Assembly: GCF_900112415.1 (NCBI RefSeq)
Contig: NZ_FOLV01000007.1
Span: forward strand, 1-64,000
DNA: 64,000 bases
Source: Bacillus sp. 491mf
GTDB lineage: Bacteria; Bacillota; Bacilli; Bacillales; Bacillaceae_G
Direction of reading: 5' to 3'
Shown: piece by piece, positions 55,036-64,000 of the stretch
Layout of the letters: each line of letters starts with the position of its first letter
Numbering within the stretch: the first letter of the stretch is position 1
Made by a program: the position numbers and the translations under genes
Notes under the pieces: generated by a model
What the model saw: only the letters and a program-made list of their open reading frames with translations
Told to the model about the DNA's origin: nothing
Databases searched by the model: none

Positions 55036-56070
55036 ATGGAAGCACGTTTAAAAGAGCTAAAGCAAAAAGCGTTAGAGCTGATTGAAGAAGCGAAAGAGCT
55101 AAAGGGCTTAAACGATGTACGCGTTGCGTATTTAGGAAAAAAAGGTCCGATTACAGAAGTACTGCGCGGCATGGGGAAATTATCTCCAGAAGAGCGCCCG
55201 CTTATGGGAGCTTTAGTAAATGAAGTGCGCGAGGCAATTCAAACGCGTTTAGAAGAAAAAGTTAATCATTTAGAAAAAACAGTAATTGAAGCAAAATTAG
55301 CATCTGAAACTATTGATGTTACATTACCAGGTCGCCTTGTAGAAACAGGTTGTCACCATCCGTTAACAGCGGTTGTTGAACAGATTGAAGATGTGTTTAT
55401 CGGTATGGGATATGAAGTTGCAGAAGGAACAGAGGTAGAGAAAGACTACTATAACTTCGAAGCATTAAACTTACCGAAAGATCACCCAGCGCGTGATATG
55501 CAAGACACTTTCTACATTACAGAAGAAACATTACTACGTACACATACATCTTCTGTGCAAGCAAGAACAATGGAAAATAATAAAGAAAAAGGCCCAATTA
55601 AAATTATTTGCCCTGGTAAAGTGTATCGCCGTGATGATGACGATGCAACGCATTCACATCAGTTCATGCAAATTGAAGGCCTTGTAATCGACAAAAACAT
55701 TCGCATGAGTGACTTAAAAGGTACATTAGAAGTATTCGTGAAAAAAATGTTCGGTGAAGATCGTGAAATCCGTCTTCGTCCAAGTTTCTTCCCATTCACA
55801 GAACCATCTGTTGAGATGGATATTTCTTGTATGATGTGTCACGGGAAAGGTTGCGGTACTTGTAAAGGGACTGGCTGGATTGAAATTTTAGGTGCTGGTA
55901 TGGTTCATCCGAACGTACTTGAAATGGCAGGCTATGATTCAAAAGAATATCAAGGTTTCGCATTCGGTATGGGTGCAGAGCGTATTGCAATGTTAAAATA
56001 CGGCGTTGATGACATTCGTCATTTCTATACAAATGATGTACGTTTCTTACAACAATTCAAACGAGCGTAA
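55036..56070 (+). CDS. pheS: phenylalanyl-tRNA synthetase alpha subunit
   Basis: 344 aa. Catalytic class II subunit of the alpha2-beta2 enzyme. N-terminal coiled coil (about 1-85), motif 1 near [14 protein letters not shown], motif 2 [20 protein letters not shown], phenylalanine pocket [14 protein letters not shown] and motif 3 [16 protein letters not shown] behind TAGGAGGGTT. pheT follows after 18 nt. Confidence 0.97.
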   Translation: MEARLKELKQKALELIEEAKELKGLNDVRVAYLGKKGPITEVLRGMGKLSPEERPLMGALVNEVREAIQTRLEEKVNHLEKTVIEAKLASETIDVTLPGRLVETGCHHPLTAVVEQIEDVFIGMGYEVAEGTEVEKDYYNFEALNLPKDHPARDMQDTFYITEETLLRTHTSSVQARTMENNKEKGPIKIICPGKVYRRDDDDATHSHQFMQIEGLVIDKNIRMSDLKGTLEVFVKKMFGEDREIRLRPSFFPFTEPSVEMDISCMMCHGKGCGTCKGTGWIEILGAGMVHPNVLEMAGYDSKEYQGFAFGMGAERIAMLKYGVDDIRHFYTNDVRFLQQFKRA

Positions 56071-56088
56071 GGGAAGGAGAGGATAAAT

Positions 56089-58509
56089 ATGTTCGTATCA
56101 TATCGTTGGTTACAAGAGTATGTAGATATTAAAGATGTAACGGCACAAGAATTAGCAGATAAAATCACGAAAAGTGGTATTGAAGTAGAAGGCGTGGAAG
56201 TATTAAATAAAGGCGTAAAAGGTGTTGTCGTTGGTCACGTATTAGAGTGCGAAAAACACCCGGAAGCTGATAAGTTAAGCAAATGTTTAATCGACATCGG
56301 CGAAGAAGAGCCAGTACAAATCATTTGCGGTGCTCCTAATATTGCAAAAGGTTTAAAAGTACCAGTTGCAAAAGTTGGTGCTGTTCTTCCTGGTAACTTC
56401 AAAATTAAAAAAGCAAAGCTACGCGGTGAAGCTTCTCACGGTATGGTTTGTTCCTTACAAGAGCTTGGCGTTGATGGGAAATTAGTTGCAAAAGACTATG
56501 CAGAAGGTATTTTCATTTTCCCAAGTGATGTGGAAGTTGGTGCAGATGCACTTGAAATCTTAAATTTACATGATGAAGTACTTGAATTAGGATTAACGCC
56601 GAACCGTGCGGATTGCTTAAACATGTTAGGCGTTGCGTATGAAGTAGCAGCAATTTATGGCCTTGAAGTGAAACTTCCAGCAGCAAACTTACAAGAAGCG
56701 GCAGAAAAAACATCTGATTATATTTCTGTAAGTGTAGAAGCAACAGAACAAAACCCATTATACATGGCAAAAATGGTGAAAAACGTAAAGGTTGGTCCAT
56801 CACCAATGTGGATGCAAACGCGTCTTATGGCAGCTGGCATTCGCCCGATTAGCAACGTAGTTGACATTACAAACTACATTTTAATTGAATACGGTCAACC
56901 ATTACATGCATTTGACTACGATAAATTAGGTTCAAAAGAAATCGTTGTTCGTCTTGCAAAAGAAGGCGAAAAGATTCAAACATTAGACGATCAAGAACGT
57001 ACATTACAAGCGCATCATCTTGCGATTACAAACGGCACAAAAGCATTAGCTGTTGCTGGTGTAATGGGCGGAGCTGAATCTGAAGTTGATAACGATACAG
57101 TAAACGTTCTAATCGAATCTGCATACTTCGAAGGTCAAACGGTGCGCCGCGCATCAAAAGACTTAGGTCTTCGCAGTGAATCAAGTGCACGTTTCGAAAA
57201 AGGAATCGACCCAACACGTACATTCGAAGCAATTCAACATGCAGCTGCTTTAATGGCAAAATACGCTGGTGGCGAAGCGCTTGAAGGTGTAGTAGAAGTT
57301 GATAACTTACAAGTACAAGAACGTACAGTATCAGTTACAGCTGAAAAAGTAAATCGAGTATTAGGTACAGAGATCTCTGCAAGTGAAATGGGTACAATCT
57401 TTACAAACTTGAAGTTCCCATTCACAGAAGTAGAAGGAACATTCCATGTAAACGTACCAGCACGTCGTCCTGACATTACAATTGCAGAAGATTTAGTAGA
57501 AGAAGTAGGTCGTCTGTATGGTTATGATCATATTCCAGTTACATTACCAGCAGGAACAATGACGCGTGGTAAATTAACAGTAGCGCAAGCAAAACGTCGT
57601 AAAGTACGTCGCTACCTAGAAGGTGCTGGTTTATATGAAGCGATTACGTATTCATTGACAAGCGCTGATAAAGCGAAACAATATATGGTTGAGCCGAACG
57701 AAAAAGCTCCTGTAAACCTTGCACTTCCAATGAGTGAGGAACGCAGCCAGCTTCGTTTAAGCTTAATACCACAATTGCTAGAAGCAGTTTCATATAACAA
57801 TGCTCGTAAAAACGACAGTGTTGCATTATATGAAGTAGGTTCTATCTTCTTACCAACAGCAGAAGATAAGCTTCCAAAAGAAGAACAACATCTTGCTGGC
57901 GTTATGACAGGTCTTGCTCTTCATCATGCATGGCAAGGTGAGAAGAAAGTTGTAGACTTCTTCGTTGTAAAAGGTGTATTAGAAGGATTATTCGATGTAC
58001 TTGGCGTTGCAAGCAGCATCACATATGCTCCTGCAAAACGTGAAGGCATGCACCCAGGACGTACAGCCGATATCTTACTAGACGGAGAAGTAATTGGCTT
58101 CATCGGTCAATTACACCCAGAAGCGCAAAAACAATTAGATGTAAAAGATACATTTGTATTCGAATTATCTCTAGTAAAAGTATTTGCTGCTCGTGCAGAA
58201 GATACTTACTACACAACAATCCCGCGTTTCCCATCTATGACACGCGATATGGCCGTTGTTGTAACGAAAGAAGTAAAAGCTGGCGAAATGAAGCAAGTCA
58301 TTAGCGAAGCGGGCGGAGAGCTTCTAAAAGAAGTAACATTATTCGACTTATACGAAGGTGAAAAAATGGAAGAAGGCAAGAAATCACTTGCATTCTCTAT
58401 GAACTACGTCGACCCAGAACGTACATTAACAGATGAAGAAGTAACAGAAGCGCATAGCCGTGTATTAGCAGCGGTAGAAGAGAAATTTGGTGCGGAGTTA
58501 CGTAAATAA
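56089..58509 (+). CDS. pheT: phenylalanyl-tRNA synthetase beta subunit
   Basis: 806 aa. Domains: N-terminal OB-fold EMAP/tRNA-binding (about 40-150, with [18 protein letters not shown]), B3/B4 editing domain (about 210-380), B5 (about 400-480), a class II-like core (about 490-690) and a C-terminal anticodon-recognition FDX domain (about 710-806, [14 protein letters not shown]). Editing and tRNA recognition partner of PheS. ATG behind AAGGAGAGG. Terminator at 58526. Confidence 0.97.
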   Translation: MFVSYRWLQEYVDIKDVTAQELADKITKSGIEVEGVEVLNKGVKGVVVGHVLECEKHPEADKLSKCLIDIGEEEPVQIICGAPNIAKGLKVPVAKVGAVLPGNFKIKKAKLRGEASHGMVCSLQELGVDGKLVAKDYAEGIFIFPSDVEVGADALEILNLHDEVLELGLTPNRADCLNMLGVAYEVAAIYGLEVKLPAANLQEAAEKTSDYISVSVEATEQNPLYMAKMVKNVKVGPSPMWMQTRLMAAGIRPISNVVDITNYILIEYGQPLHAFDYDKLGSKEIVVRLAKEGEKIQTLDDQERTLQAHHLAITNGTKALAVAGVMGGAESEVDNDTVNVLIESAYFEGQTVRRASKDLGLRSESSARFEKGIDPTRTFEAIQHAAALMAKYAGGEALEGVVEVDNLQVQERTVSVTAEKVNRVLGTEISASEMGTIFTNLKFPFTEVEGTFHVNVPARRPDITIAEDLVEEVGRLYGYDHIPVTLPAGTMTRGKLTVAQAKRRKVRRYLEGAGLYEAITYSLTSADKAKQYMVEPNEKAPVNLALPMSEERSQLRLSLIPQLLEAVSYNNARKNDSVALYEVGSIFLPTAEDKLPKEEQHLAGVMTGLALHHAWQGEKKVVDFFVVKGVLEGLFDVLGVASSITYAPAKREGMHPGRTADILLDGEVIGFIGQLHPEAQKQLDVKDTFVFELSLVKVFAARAEDTYYTTIPRFPSMTRDMAVVVTKEVKAGEMKQVISEAGGELLKEVTLFDLYEGEKMEEGKKSLAFSMNYVDPERTLTDEEVTEAHSRVLAAVEEKFGAELRK

Positions 58510-58525
58510 TTTTTTATATGTGAAA

Positions 58526-58570
58526 GAGAGGATTGTCACTCGTAATAAGAGTGATGATCCTCTTTTTTTA
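58526..58570 (+). terminator. terminator of pheST
   Basis: Stem AGAGGATTGTCACTC / GAGTGATGATCCTCT then T7. Confidence 0.9.
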
Positions 58571-58587
58571 TGAAAAGAAAAAATGGA

Positions 58588-58617
58588 TGCAACCAAATAC
58601 TGGTTTTTAGTATCTAA
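58588..58617 (+). promoter_or_regulatory. possible ECF-type autoregulatory promoter
   Basis: TGCAACC (58588-58594), 16-nt spacer, TATCTAA (58611-58617). The AAC core at -35 is typical of ECF sigma promoters, and it precedes the ECF gene by about 60 nt. The -10 is not a standard SigA box. Confidence 0.45.
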
Positions 58618-58677
58618 TAGGGTGTAAAGAACATGAAAACAAGCGTATATTGAAATTAGTTAACAGGGGGTTCTGAC

Positions 58678-59208
58678 ATGGGGAAGCTAGAGGCCTTGGT
58701 GAAAAAGGCGAAAAAGGGTGATGGAGAAGCTTTTGTTTCTCTTGTGCAGCGCTATGAAGATGTGCTGTACAAAGTCGCAAGTAGATTGTTACAGAAAGAT
58801 GAGGATGTCGCAGATGCGATGCAAGAAGCAATCACGGTGGCTTATGAGAAAATACATACACTTAAAAATGAAGAGTACTTTAATACATGGATTTGTAAAA
58901 TATTAATTAATACATGTAACGGCATATTAAACAAAAGACAAAAAATTACGTTAGTAGAAGGGCACATTGAACAGAAACAAGACAAAAATGAATTTTTGAA
59001 AATAGAACTAGAAGACGCGTTAAATAGTTTAAAGAAGGATTATAAAGTAGCAATTGTTTTATATTACATTGTTGGGCTTAGTATAAAAGAAATGAGTGTG
59101 TTTTTAAAAGAACCGGAAGGAACGATTAAATCAAGACTTTCTAGAGCCAAATCGATATTACGTAATCATTATTACAGTGGTGAAGGAGCGAGCGTAAATG
59201 AAAAATAA
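58678..59208 (+). CDS. ECF RNA polymerase sigma factor
   Basis: 176 aa. Sigma region 2 (about 20-88) with LYKVASRLLQKDEDVADAMQ and FNTWICKILINTC; region 4 (about 115-170) with YYIVGLSIKEMSVFLKEPEG and TIKSRLSRAKSILR. No region 1 or 3, so it is an ECF sigma. ATG behind AGGGGGTTC. The last 11 nt overlap the following DUF4179 gene, a typical sigma/anti-sigma arrangement. Confidence 0.92.
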   Translation: MGKLEALVKKAKKGDGEAFVSLVQRYEDVLYKVASRLLQKDEDVADAMQEAITVAYEKIHTLKNEEYFNTWICKILINTCNGILNKRQKITLVEGHIEQKQDKNEFLKIELEDALNSLKKDYKVAIVLYYIVGLSIKEMSVFLKEPEGTIKSRLSRAKSILRNHYYSGEGASVNEK

Positions 59209-60232
59209 TTTCGAAAAGGAATTTCAGCATTTGCTACATGAAGAAAAAGAAATGCCTGGTATTGTTAGAAAGTCTTTAGATCGTTCCTATGATGTGATAC
59301 GCATGCAATCGAAGAAAAAGAAAAGAAATGTAATATGGAGAAAATTTGCAGTCGCGGCTTGTTGTGTTGTGATAGCTGGTGGTGTTTTTACAAATGAGCA
59401 TGTGCGAGCTAATATAAATAAATTATTTCATTTTAATGATAAAGGAATTGAGCGGGCGGTTGATGAAGGGTTTACACAAAAAAGCAATAGTACGGCTATT
59501 GATAAAGGGATTACAGTAGCACTTGACCGTTATTTTGCGGACACGAATAAATTAGGATTTAGTTTTCAATTGGTATTTGACGATACAAGTATATTCAAGA
59601 AAAAAGTAAAAGAAGTGTCTTTTGATTATCGATTAAAAAATGGTGCTGGTGAATATATTATGGAGTCTATTCCAGATACAAAGCCTTTGAAAGGTAAAAA
59701 CATATATATGTCTAAAGCAGAAGATAAAAATCCATCTATAGACGGAAAGAACGGAAAGGTGCAATATGATGTAGTATTTGAATCGAATCAAGGAGCGATT
59801 CCTAAACTGACAGATGCGGTGTTAGAAGTTGAGAGCGTCAACGTTTTTTATGAGAATGATGAACTGAAAAAAATTGATGGAATATGGAATTTACCGATCA
59901 GCGCTAAAATGAAAGAAGGAACAACATCAACGGTTGAATATAAGTCAGCAGAAACAACGTCTAACATACAAATTATATCTGCGAAGACAAATCCAACTTC
60001 GCTTAATCTAACGTTTTCAGTTAATGAAGTAGTAGAAGATGAAAATACTTTTATGAATATGAAAATTATAGATGAAACAGGAAAAGAATATAAATCAAAA
60101 GGGTATAGCATGGATGTTAAAAATGACAAAACGACTGTCCATGTTAATTTCCCGATTACTTCTTATGACAAAGCGAATACATTGAAGCTCCAAATGAAGA
60201 AGTTTGGAGAAGTAGAGTTAGTTAAAAAATAA
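59198..60232 (+). CDS. DUF4179 membrane anti-sigma factor
   Basis: 344 aa. A short cytoplasmic part (about 1-46, FEKEFQHLLHEEKEMPGIVR), one membrane segment (about 48-65, KFAVAACCVVIAGGVF) and a large extracytoplasmic DUF4179-type domain. Expected to hold the ECF sigma inactive at the membrane and sense an envelope signal. Overlap of 11 nt with the sigma gene implies coupled translation. No separate terminator before the asnS leader is obvious. Confidence 0.85.
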   Translation: MKNNFEKEFQHLLHEEKEMPGIVRKSLDRSYDVIRMQSKKKKRNVIWRKFAVAACCVVIAGGVFTNEHVRANINKLFHFNDKGIERAVDEGFTQKSNSTAIDKGITVALDRYFADTNKLGFSFQLVFDDTSIFKKKVKEVSFDYRLKNGAGEYIMESIPDTKPLKGKNIYMSKAEDKNPSIDGKNGKVQYDVVFESNQGAIPKLTDAVLEVESVNVFYENDELKKIDGIWNLPISAKMKEGTTSTVEYKSAETTSNIQIISAKTNPTSLNLTFSVNEVVEDENTFMNMKIIDETGKEYKSKGYSMDVKNDKTTVHVNFPITSYDKANTLKLQMKKFGEVELVKK

Positions 60233-60332
60233 AGTACAATACAAGGGACAACTTGCATCTTTCAAAGGAATGTAGTACATTAATTTTAGTTTAACAAATA
60301 AAATGACGATGATAAGGAAAAGTAGTATATAC

Positions 60333-60338
60333 TATAAT
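60333..60338 (+). promoter_or_regulatory. -10 box of asnS promoter
   Basis: TATAAT at the base of the asnS T-box leader; the -35 (about 60310-60315, TGATAA) is weak. Confidence 0.55.
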
Positions 60339-60345
60339 CCAAAGC

Positions 60346-60572
60346 GAGTCAGGGACGGTGCGAGCCTGATGAGGCGGTATATGTGAAGAACACCTTGGAG
60401 TTGCTAACCGAAATTGAATTGTGTATTCAAGAGTAGACTTAGACGGGAATCCGGCCTGTTACAAACCGGGAAGTATGTGTAATACATACGAGTTAGAGTT
60501 GGTCTTTATGACAAATTGGGTGGTACCGCGAAGTTTAACCTTTCGTCCCTTTATGGATGGAAGGTTTTTTTG
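60346..60572 (+). promoter_or_regulatory. T-box riboswitch, asparaginyl (asnS leader)
   Basis: Specifier codon AAC (Asn) at 60399-60401 before ACCTTGG; T-box TGGGTGGTACCGCG at 60517-60530; terminator AACCTTTCGTCCC / GGATGGAAGGTT with T7 at 60537-60571. Confidence 0.92.
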
Positions 60573-60603
60573 TATTTAAATATATGTAAAGGAGAATTTC
60601 AAC

Positions 60604-61995
60604 ATGGAAAACACATTAGTAAAAAGTCTGTATAGAGAAACTGATAAGTATGTAGACCAAAAAGTACAAGTATCAGGTTGGATCCGTAACTTACGTGATT
60701 CAAAAGTATTTGGTTTTATCGAATTAAACGACGGTAGCTTCTTTAAAAGCGTTCAAATCGTTTTCGATACGGAATTAGATAACTTTGCTGAAATTACGAA
60801 GCTTCCATTAAGCTCATCTGTTAAAGTAGAGGGAACGTTAATCGCGACGCCAACTGCAAAGCAGCCGTTTGAAATTAAAGCGAACAAAATCGAAATCGAG
60901 GGATTATCAGATTCTGATTACCCATTACAAAAGAAACGTCACACGTTTGAATATTTACGTACAATCGCTCATTTACGTCCAAGAACGAATGCATTCTCAG
61001 CAACGTTCCGCGTACGTTCTATCGCAGCATTTGCGCTTCATCAATTCTTCCAAGAGCGCGGCTTTGTACACGTTCATACACCAATTATTACAGGAAGTGA
61101 TACTGAAGGTGCAGGTGAAATGTTCCGCGTAACAACGCATGATATGAACAATGTACCAAAAGGTGAAGATGGACAAGTAGACGACTCAAAAGACTTCTTC
61201 GGCAAAGAAACAAACTTAACAGTAAGTGGACAGTTGAATGCGGAAGCATATGCATTAGCATTCCGTGATGTATACACATTTGGCCCGACATTCCGTGCTG
61301 AAAACTCTAACACAACTCGCCACGCTGCTGAGTTCTGGATGCTTGAGCCTGAGATTGCATTTGCTGAATTAGAAGATGTAATGAATTTGACAGAAGATAT
61401 GCTGAAATATGCAATGAAATACGTATTAGAGCATGCACCAGAAGAAATGGAATTCTTCAACAGCTTTGTTGATAAAACAGTTCTAGAGCGCATGAATAAC
61501 GTAATCAACTCTGATTTCGGACGCATCACGTACACAGAAGCAATTGAAGTGCTTCAAAAATCTGGTGCAGAATTCAAATACCCAGTAGAATGGGGAATTG
61601 ATTTACAAACGGAGCACGAAAGATACTTATCAGAAGAAGTATTCAAACGTCCTGTATTCGTAACAGACTATCCAAAAGATATTAAAGCGTTCTACATGCG
61701 CTTAAACGAAGATGGCAAAACAGTAGCTGCAACAGACTTACTTGTTCCTGGCATCGGCGAATTAATCGGCGGAAGTCAACGTGAAGAAAGAATGGATCTT
61801 TTAGTAGACAGAATTAAAGAGCTAGGCATGAATGAAGAAGACTACTGGTGGTACTTAGAGCTTAGAAAATACGGCGGTACAAAACATGCTGGATTTGGTT
61901 TAGGTTTCGAACGTTTCTTAATGTACATCACTGGTATGGCGAATATTCGTGACGTAATTCCATTCCCAAGAACACCAGGTTCTGCGGAGTTTTAA
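60604..61995 (+). CDS. asnS: asparaginyl-tRNA synthetase
   Basis: 463 aa class IIb synthetase. N-terminal OB-fold anticodon domain (about 1-110, with [20 protein letters not shown]), motif 1 [16 protein letters not shown], motif 2 [20 protein letters not shown] and motif 3 [23 protein letters not shown] and the MLEPEIAF block mark AsnRS rather than AspRS. Preceded by an Asn T-box. This gene is not in the corresponding place in B. subtilis, so it is an insertion relative to that order. Confidence 0.95.
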   Translation: MENTLVKSLYRETDKYVDQKVQVSGWIRNLRDSKVFGFIELNDGSFFKSVQIVFDTELDNFAEITKLPLSSSVKVEGTLIATPTAKQPFEIKANKIEIEGLSDSDYPLQKKRHTFEYLRTIAHLRPRTNAFSATFRVRSIAAFALHQFFQERGFVHVHTPIITGSDTEGAGEMFRVTTHDMNNVPKGEDGQVDDSKDFFGKETNLTVSGQLNAEAYALAFRDVYTFGPTFRAENSNTTRHAAEFWMLEPEIAFAELEDVMNLTEDMLKYAMKYVLEHAPEEMEFFNSFVDKTVLERMNNVINSDFGRITYTEAIEVLQKSGAEFKYPVEWGIDLQTEHERYLSEEVFKRPVFVTDYPKDIKAFYMRLNEDGKTVAATDLLVPGIGELIGGSQREERMDLLVDRIKELGMNEEDYWWYLELRKYGGTKHAGFGLGFERFLMYITGMANIRDVIPFPRTPGSAEF

Positions 61996-62002
61996 GATTG
62001 AA

Positions 62003-62055
62003 AAAAGGTATATCAACAGCGATTAAGCTGATTGATATACCTTTTTCTTTTTTTG
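62003..62055 (+). terminator. terminator of asnS
   Basis: Long stem AAAAGGTATATCAACAGC / GCTGATTGATATACCTTTT (one mismatch) then a T-rich run. Confidence 0.9.
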
Positions 62056-62114
62056 AGCAGGGAGAGATGCGTAATAAAGAGAAACATTACGTAGAAGAGA
62101 AAGGAGCTGAATTT

Positions 62115-62591
62115 GTGAAAAAAAGAATGATGTGTTTCTTAGCGATCATGCTAATCAGTTTAAGTGCGTGTGGAAAGGAAAAAGAGAAACAAGAAAAAGT
62201 AGTTCCAACATCACAAGAGGCAGCGGTTGTTACGTTTCAAGGGAAAGAAGTAAAGGAAATTCAGCTAACATCTACGAAAACAAAAGGCACGAAAGTATTG
62301 AAAAAAGCAGATGATATAAAGCAGCTTGTATCAGCGATGGAGCAAGTTGGACTTGAGGAAAACGGCGATGAACCGAAAACACTCTCATTAGATAAAGAAG
62401 CTAAATCGGCTATTCATTACAATATGTCTATTGATTATAGTGATGGATCAATTGGAAAATACTTTGTTTGGATAGAAGATGACGGAGAAGTTGTAATTGG
62501 GCACAAGGATACGCCAGAGAAAGAACGTGTTGAGTTTTATGATTTGAAAGAAGCCTCAAAAAAAGTTGCAGAGACGTTTAAAATAGAGTAG
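62115..62591 (+). CDS. predicted lipoprotein
   Basis: 158 aa. Lipoprotein signal KKRMMCFLAIMLISLSACG with a LSAC lipobox (Cys19), then a Lys/Glu-rich spacer and a small domain with HYNMSIDYSDGSIGKYFVWI. Start GTG 62115, 8 nt behind AAAGGAG. The frame is open upstream to 61998 but that part crosses the asnS terminator. Function not recognised. Expected on the outer face of the membrane. Confidence 0.85.
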   Translation: MKKRMMCFLAIMLISLSACGKEKEKQEKVVPTSQEAAVVTFQGKEVKEIQLTSTKTKGTKVLKKADDIKQLVSAMEQVGLEENGDEPKTLSLDKEAKSAIHYNMSIDYSDGSIGKYFVWIEDDGEVVIGHKDTPEKERVEFYDLKEASKKVAETFKIE

Positions 62592-62602
62592 TAAAAACAG
62601 AT

Positions 62603-62634
62603 GAGCTGACTAAAGTTTACTTTTTAGTCAGCTC
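62603..62634. terminator. terminator of the lipoprotein gene
   Basis: Stem GAGCTGACTAAA / TTTAGTCAGCTC, loop GTTTACTT. Confidence 0.8.
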
Positions 62635-62701
62635 GTGCACATTTTAGTATGATCCAGTTCAGTAGCTCAGCTACTTTCATGTTGAGTATTGTCGAATGGT
62701 C

Positions 62702-62825
62702 TTTATCCCGCATTAACGGGCAGGAAAACCTAGAGAAGAGCAGGGAAGAAAACTGCCTGTAAAAGCCCGATTGGTGAGAGCTTTCCATCAGTGAGAAAAG
62801 CGTCACTGATAGAAGTTTCACTTTA
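62702..62825 (+). repeat. bcr1-like repeat, shortened and degraded
   Basis: About 124 bp from TTTATCCCGCATTAACGGGC to GAAGTTTCACTTTA. The middle C/G-rich pairing is shortened and the final hairpin is altered (ATCAGTGA / TCACTGAT), but compensating bases keep it paired. The right boundary is TTTAA rather than TTTAT. It fills most of the 330-bp gap between the lipoprotein gene and rnhC; the part after it has a small direct repeat (CGCCGATATATCGG / CGCTGATATATTG). Confidence 0.78.
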
Positions 62826-62921
62826 AACTGTGTCGAAGCGCCGATATATCGGAAAAAGCGCTGATATATTGAGTGAGCCCCTTGTTTAGTCTATATACAT
62901 CCTGTCCATACTGAGAAATAA

Positions 62922-63860
62922 CTATTTCTTCAACAATCGAAACGCTTTTTCTGTATTTGCAAAATGTAATTTCACAAACTCAGGTAATCTTTCTTTCCCA
63001 AGCTTTTGAATTAATTTCGCGGCTGCGATATCGACTTGTTTCCCAGCGCCTTTCGGAAGTGGCATACCTGCTTTTTTGCTTAGCTCATCAAATTGTTTCA
63101 CGAATGAATAGCGAGCTAAAATGGAAGCTGCTGCAACGGCGATATGTATGCTTTCGCCTTTTGTAGCGAAATAGACATTTTCACGCTGAACATTTTTTTG
63201 TTTGGCTAAATATTTATAATATGTAGCCGGCTGTGTGAACTGATCAATTAAGATGCCTTCTGGTTTCGTTGGTGCGATTTTCGCCAATAAGTTTGTAATA
63301 GCTTTATTATGAAGCAATGCTTTTAGGTGTCCTTGATTGTAGCCTTTTTCAAACATGTCGTTATATTTTTCGTTATGCAAAACGAGAGAGCTGTATGGGA
63401 CAACTGCTAGTAGTTGTTTTGCAATTTCACAAATTTGTGTATCGTTTAAGCCTTTTGAGTCTTTGACGCCTAGTTCTTTTAATAATGGAATTTGCGTTGC
63501 ATCGACGTATACCGCAACAACTGTCATCGGTCCAAAATAGTCTCCGGTTCCGACTTCGTCTGAACCGAGAATAGACATGGCACTGATAGACGCTGGTGGT
63601 GCGTAGGCATGGTGATCTACACTTCTCTTGACAGAATTTTTTGGCGGTGCAGCATTTGTCTGCCACTGACCCGCTTCTTCCACTGCACGGCCACCTTGAA
63701 ACATGACTTTTCCAGATTTATAGGCTGTAATTGTGCAAGATGGAATCTTCGCCATGAAGATACCGCCTTGAGGAACTTTTGGTTGCACGGCTTGCGCGTA
63801 CTTTGTTTTCATGTCTTCTATAACCGCAAGGCTTACTTGAATAACAATAGAATTTGACAA
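62922..63860 (-). CDS. rnhC: ribonuclease HIII
   Basis: 312 aa. Cleaves RNA in RNA-DNA hybrids. N-terminal TBP-like substrate-binding domain (about 1-85, with SCTITAYKSGKVMFQGG), catalytic type 2 RNase H domain with the acidic motif GSDEVGTGDYFGP (near 98), KDSKGLND and Asp in ILIDQF. TTG 63860 behind AAAAAGGAGC gives the family start M-S-N-SIVIQ; the frame extends to 63938 without another ribosome site. Divergent from zapA, as in B. subtilis. Confidence 0.93.
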   Translation of the reverse strand: MSNSIVIQVSLAVIEDMKTKYAQAVQPKVPQGGIFMAKIPSCTITAYKSGKVMFQGGRAVEEAGQWQTNAAPPKNSVKRSVDHHAYAPPASISAMSILGSDEVGTGDYFGPMTVVAVYVDATQIPLLKELGVKDSKGLNDTQICEIAKQLLAVVPYSSLVLHNEKYNDMFEKGYNQGHLKALLHNKAITNLLAKIAPTKPEGILIDQFTQPATYYKYLAKQKNVQRENVYFATKGESIHIAVAAASILARYSFVKQFDELSKKAGMPLPKGAGKQVDIAAAKLIQKLGKERLPEFVKLHFANTEKAFRLLKK

Positions 63861-63984
63861 AATGGTTGCTCCTTTTTCATTATTTATATTTTTATCATAT
63901 CGAATTGTTGTTTCTGTTTCCATATGATGTTTTTTCATGGTATGATAATCTTTAGGATTCTGTATGGGATTGGAGGACAGTAAG

Positions 63985-64000
63985 TTGTCACAACAAAAGG
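63985..64000 (+). CDS. zapA: start of cell division protein ZapA (partial)
   Basis: Only five codons are in the window: TTG-TCA-CAA-CAA-AAG, reading MSQQK, 8 nt behind TTGGAGGA. The start and the position beside rnhC match zapA of Bacillus, whose product stabilises FtsZ rings. Identification rests on synteny and these few residues. Confidence 0.6.

Overview
The window is a stretch of chromosome from a low-GC Firmicute, almost certainly a member of the Bacillus cereus group. The gene order from ytkL to rnhC/zapA (ytoI, ytpI, nrnA, ytrHI, dnaE, ytsJ, accDA, pfkA, pyk, fxsA, ytvI, ytwI, citZ-icd-mdh, phoPR, polA, mutM, ytaF, coaE, gapB, speD, nrdR, dnaBI, ytxC, thrS, infC-rpmI-rplT, ysdC, sspI, ysgA, pheST, rnhC) follows the Bacillus subtilis ytkL-zapA neighbourhood. 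The dispersed bcr-type repeats point to the B. cereus group. Sporulation genes (ytrH, ytrI, ytaF, ytxC, sspI) confirm an endospore former.

Layout. 1-7.2 kb: a Xaa-Pro peptidase, ytkL, a tiny ORF, the CBS/DRTGG protein YtoI, a small membrane protein, ytpI-nat, the nanoRNase NrnA and ytrHI. 7.3-17.6 kb: second replicative polymerase DnaE, malic enzyme plus a FadR-type GntR regulator, acetyl-CoA carboxyltransferase accDA, phosphofructokinase and pyruvate kinase. 17.7-24.4 kb: fxsA, ytvI, ytwI and the citZ-icd-mdh TCA operon behind a roughly 350-nt structured leader. 24.5-34.7 kb: a MaoC-like protein with a perfect cre site, YnfA, phoPR, polA-mutM-ytaF-coaE and gluconeogenic gapB with a CcpN-type operator. 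34.8-43.7 kb: speD with a structured leader, nrdR-dnaB-dnaI, a shortened DUF4177 gene, ytxC, T-box thrS and the L20-controlled infC operon, whose first gene starts at AUU. 43.7-53.6 kb: the accessory part, with decayed gene ends, nested repeats, an all-alpha dUTPase, ysdC, a TetR/HlyD/DHA2 efflux locus, two tandem CPBP membrane proteases, an HD protein, a small Cys-containing protein, an IS3 remnant and more repeats. 53.6-64 kb: sspI, ysgA, T-box pheST, an ECF sigma/DUF4179 anti-sigma pair, T-box asnS, a lipoprotein, rnhC and the first codons of zapA.

The metabolic genes form a carbon-flow set: glycolysis (pfkA, pyk), fatty-acid entry (accDA), TCA (citZ, icd, mdh), the malate-pyruvate link (ytsJ) and gluconeogenesis (gapB). 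The visible sites (cre, CcpN box, possible CcpC box, GntR palindrome) fit control by carbon status. Translation genes are controlled by three T-boxes and an L20 leader.

I see no CRISPR array, prophage, rRNA, tRNA or obvious defence system. The best candidates for something undescribed are non-coding: the citZ leader, the speD leader, and the two interacting repeat families. All starts and functions were judged by eye from the sequence; no searches were run.
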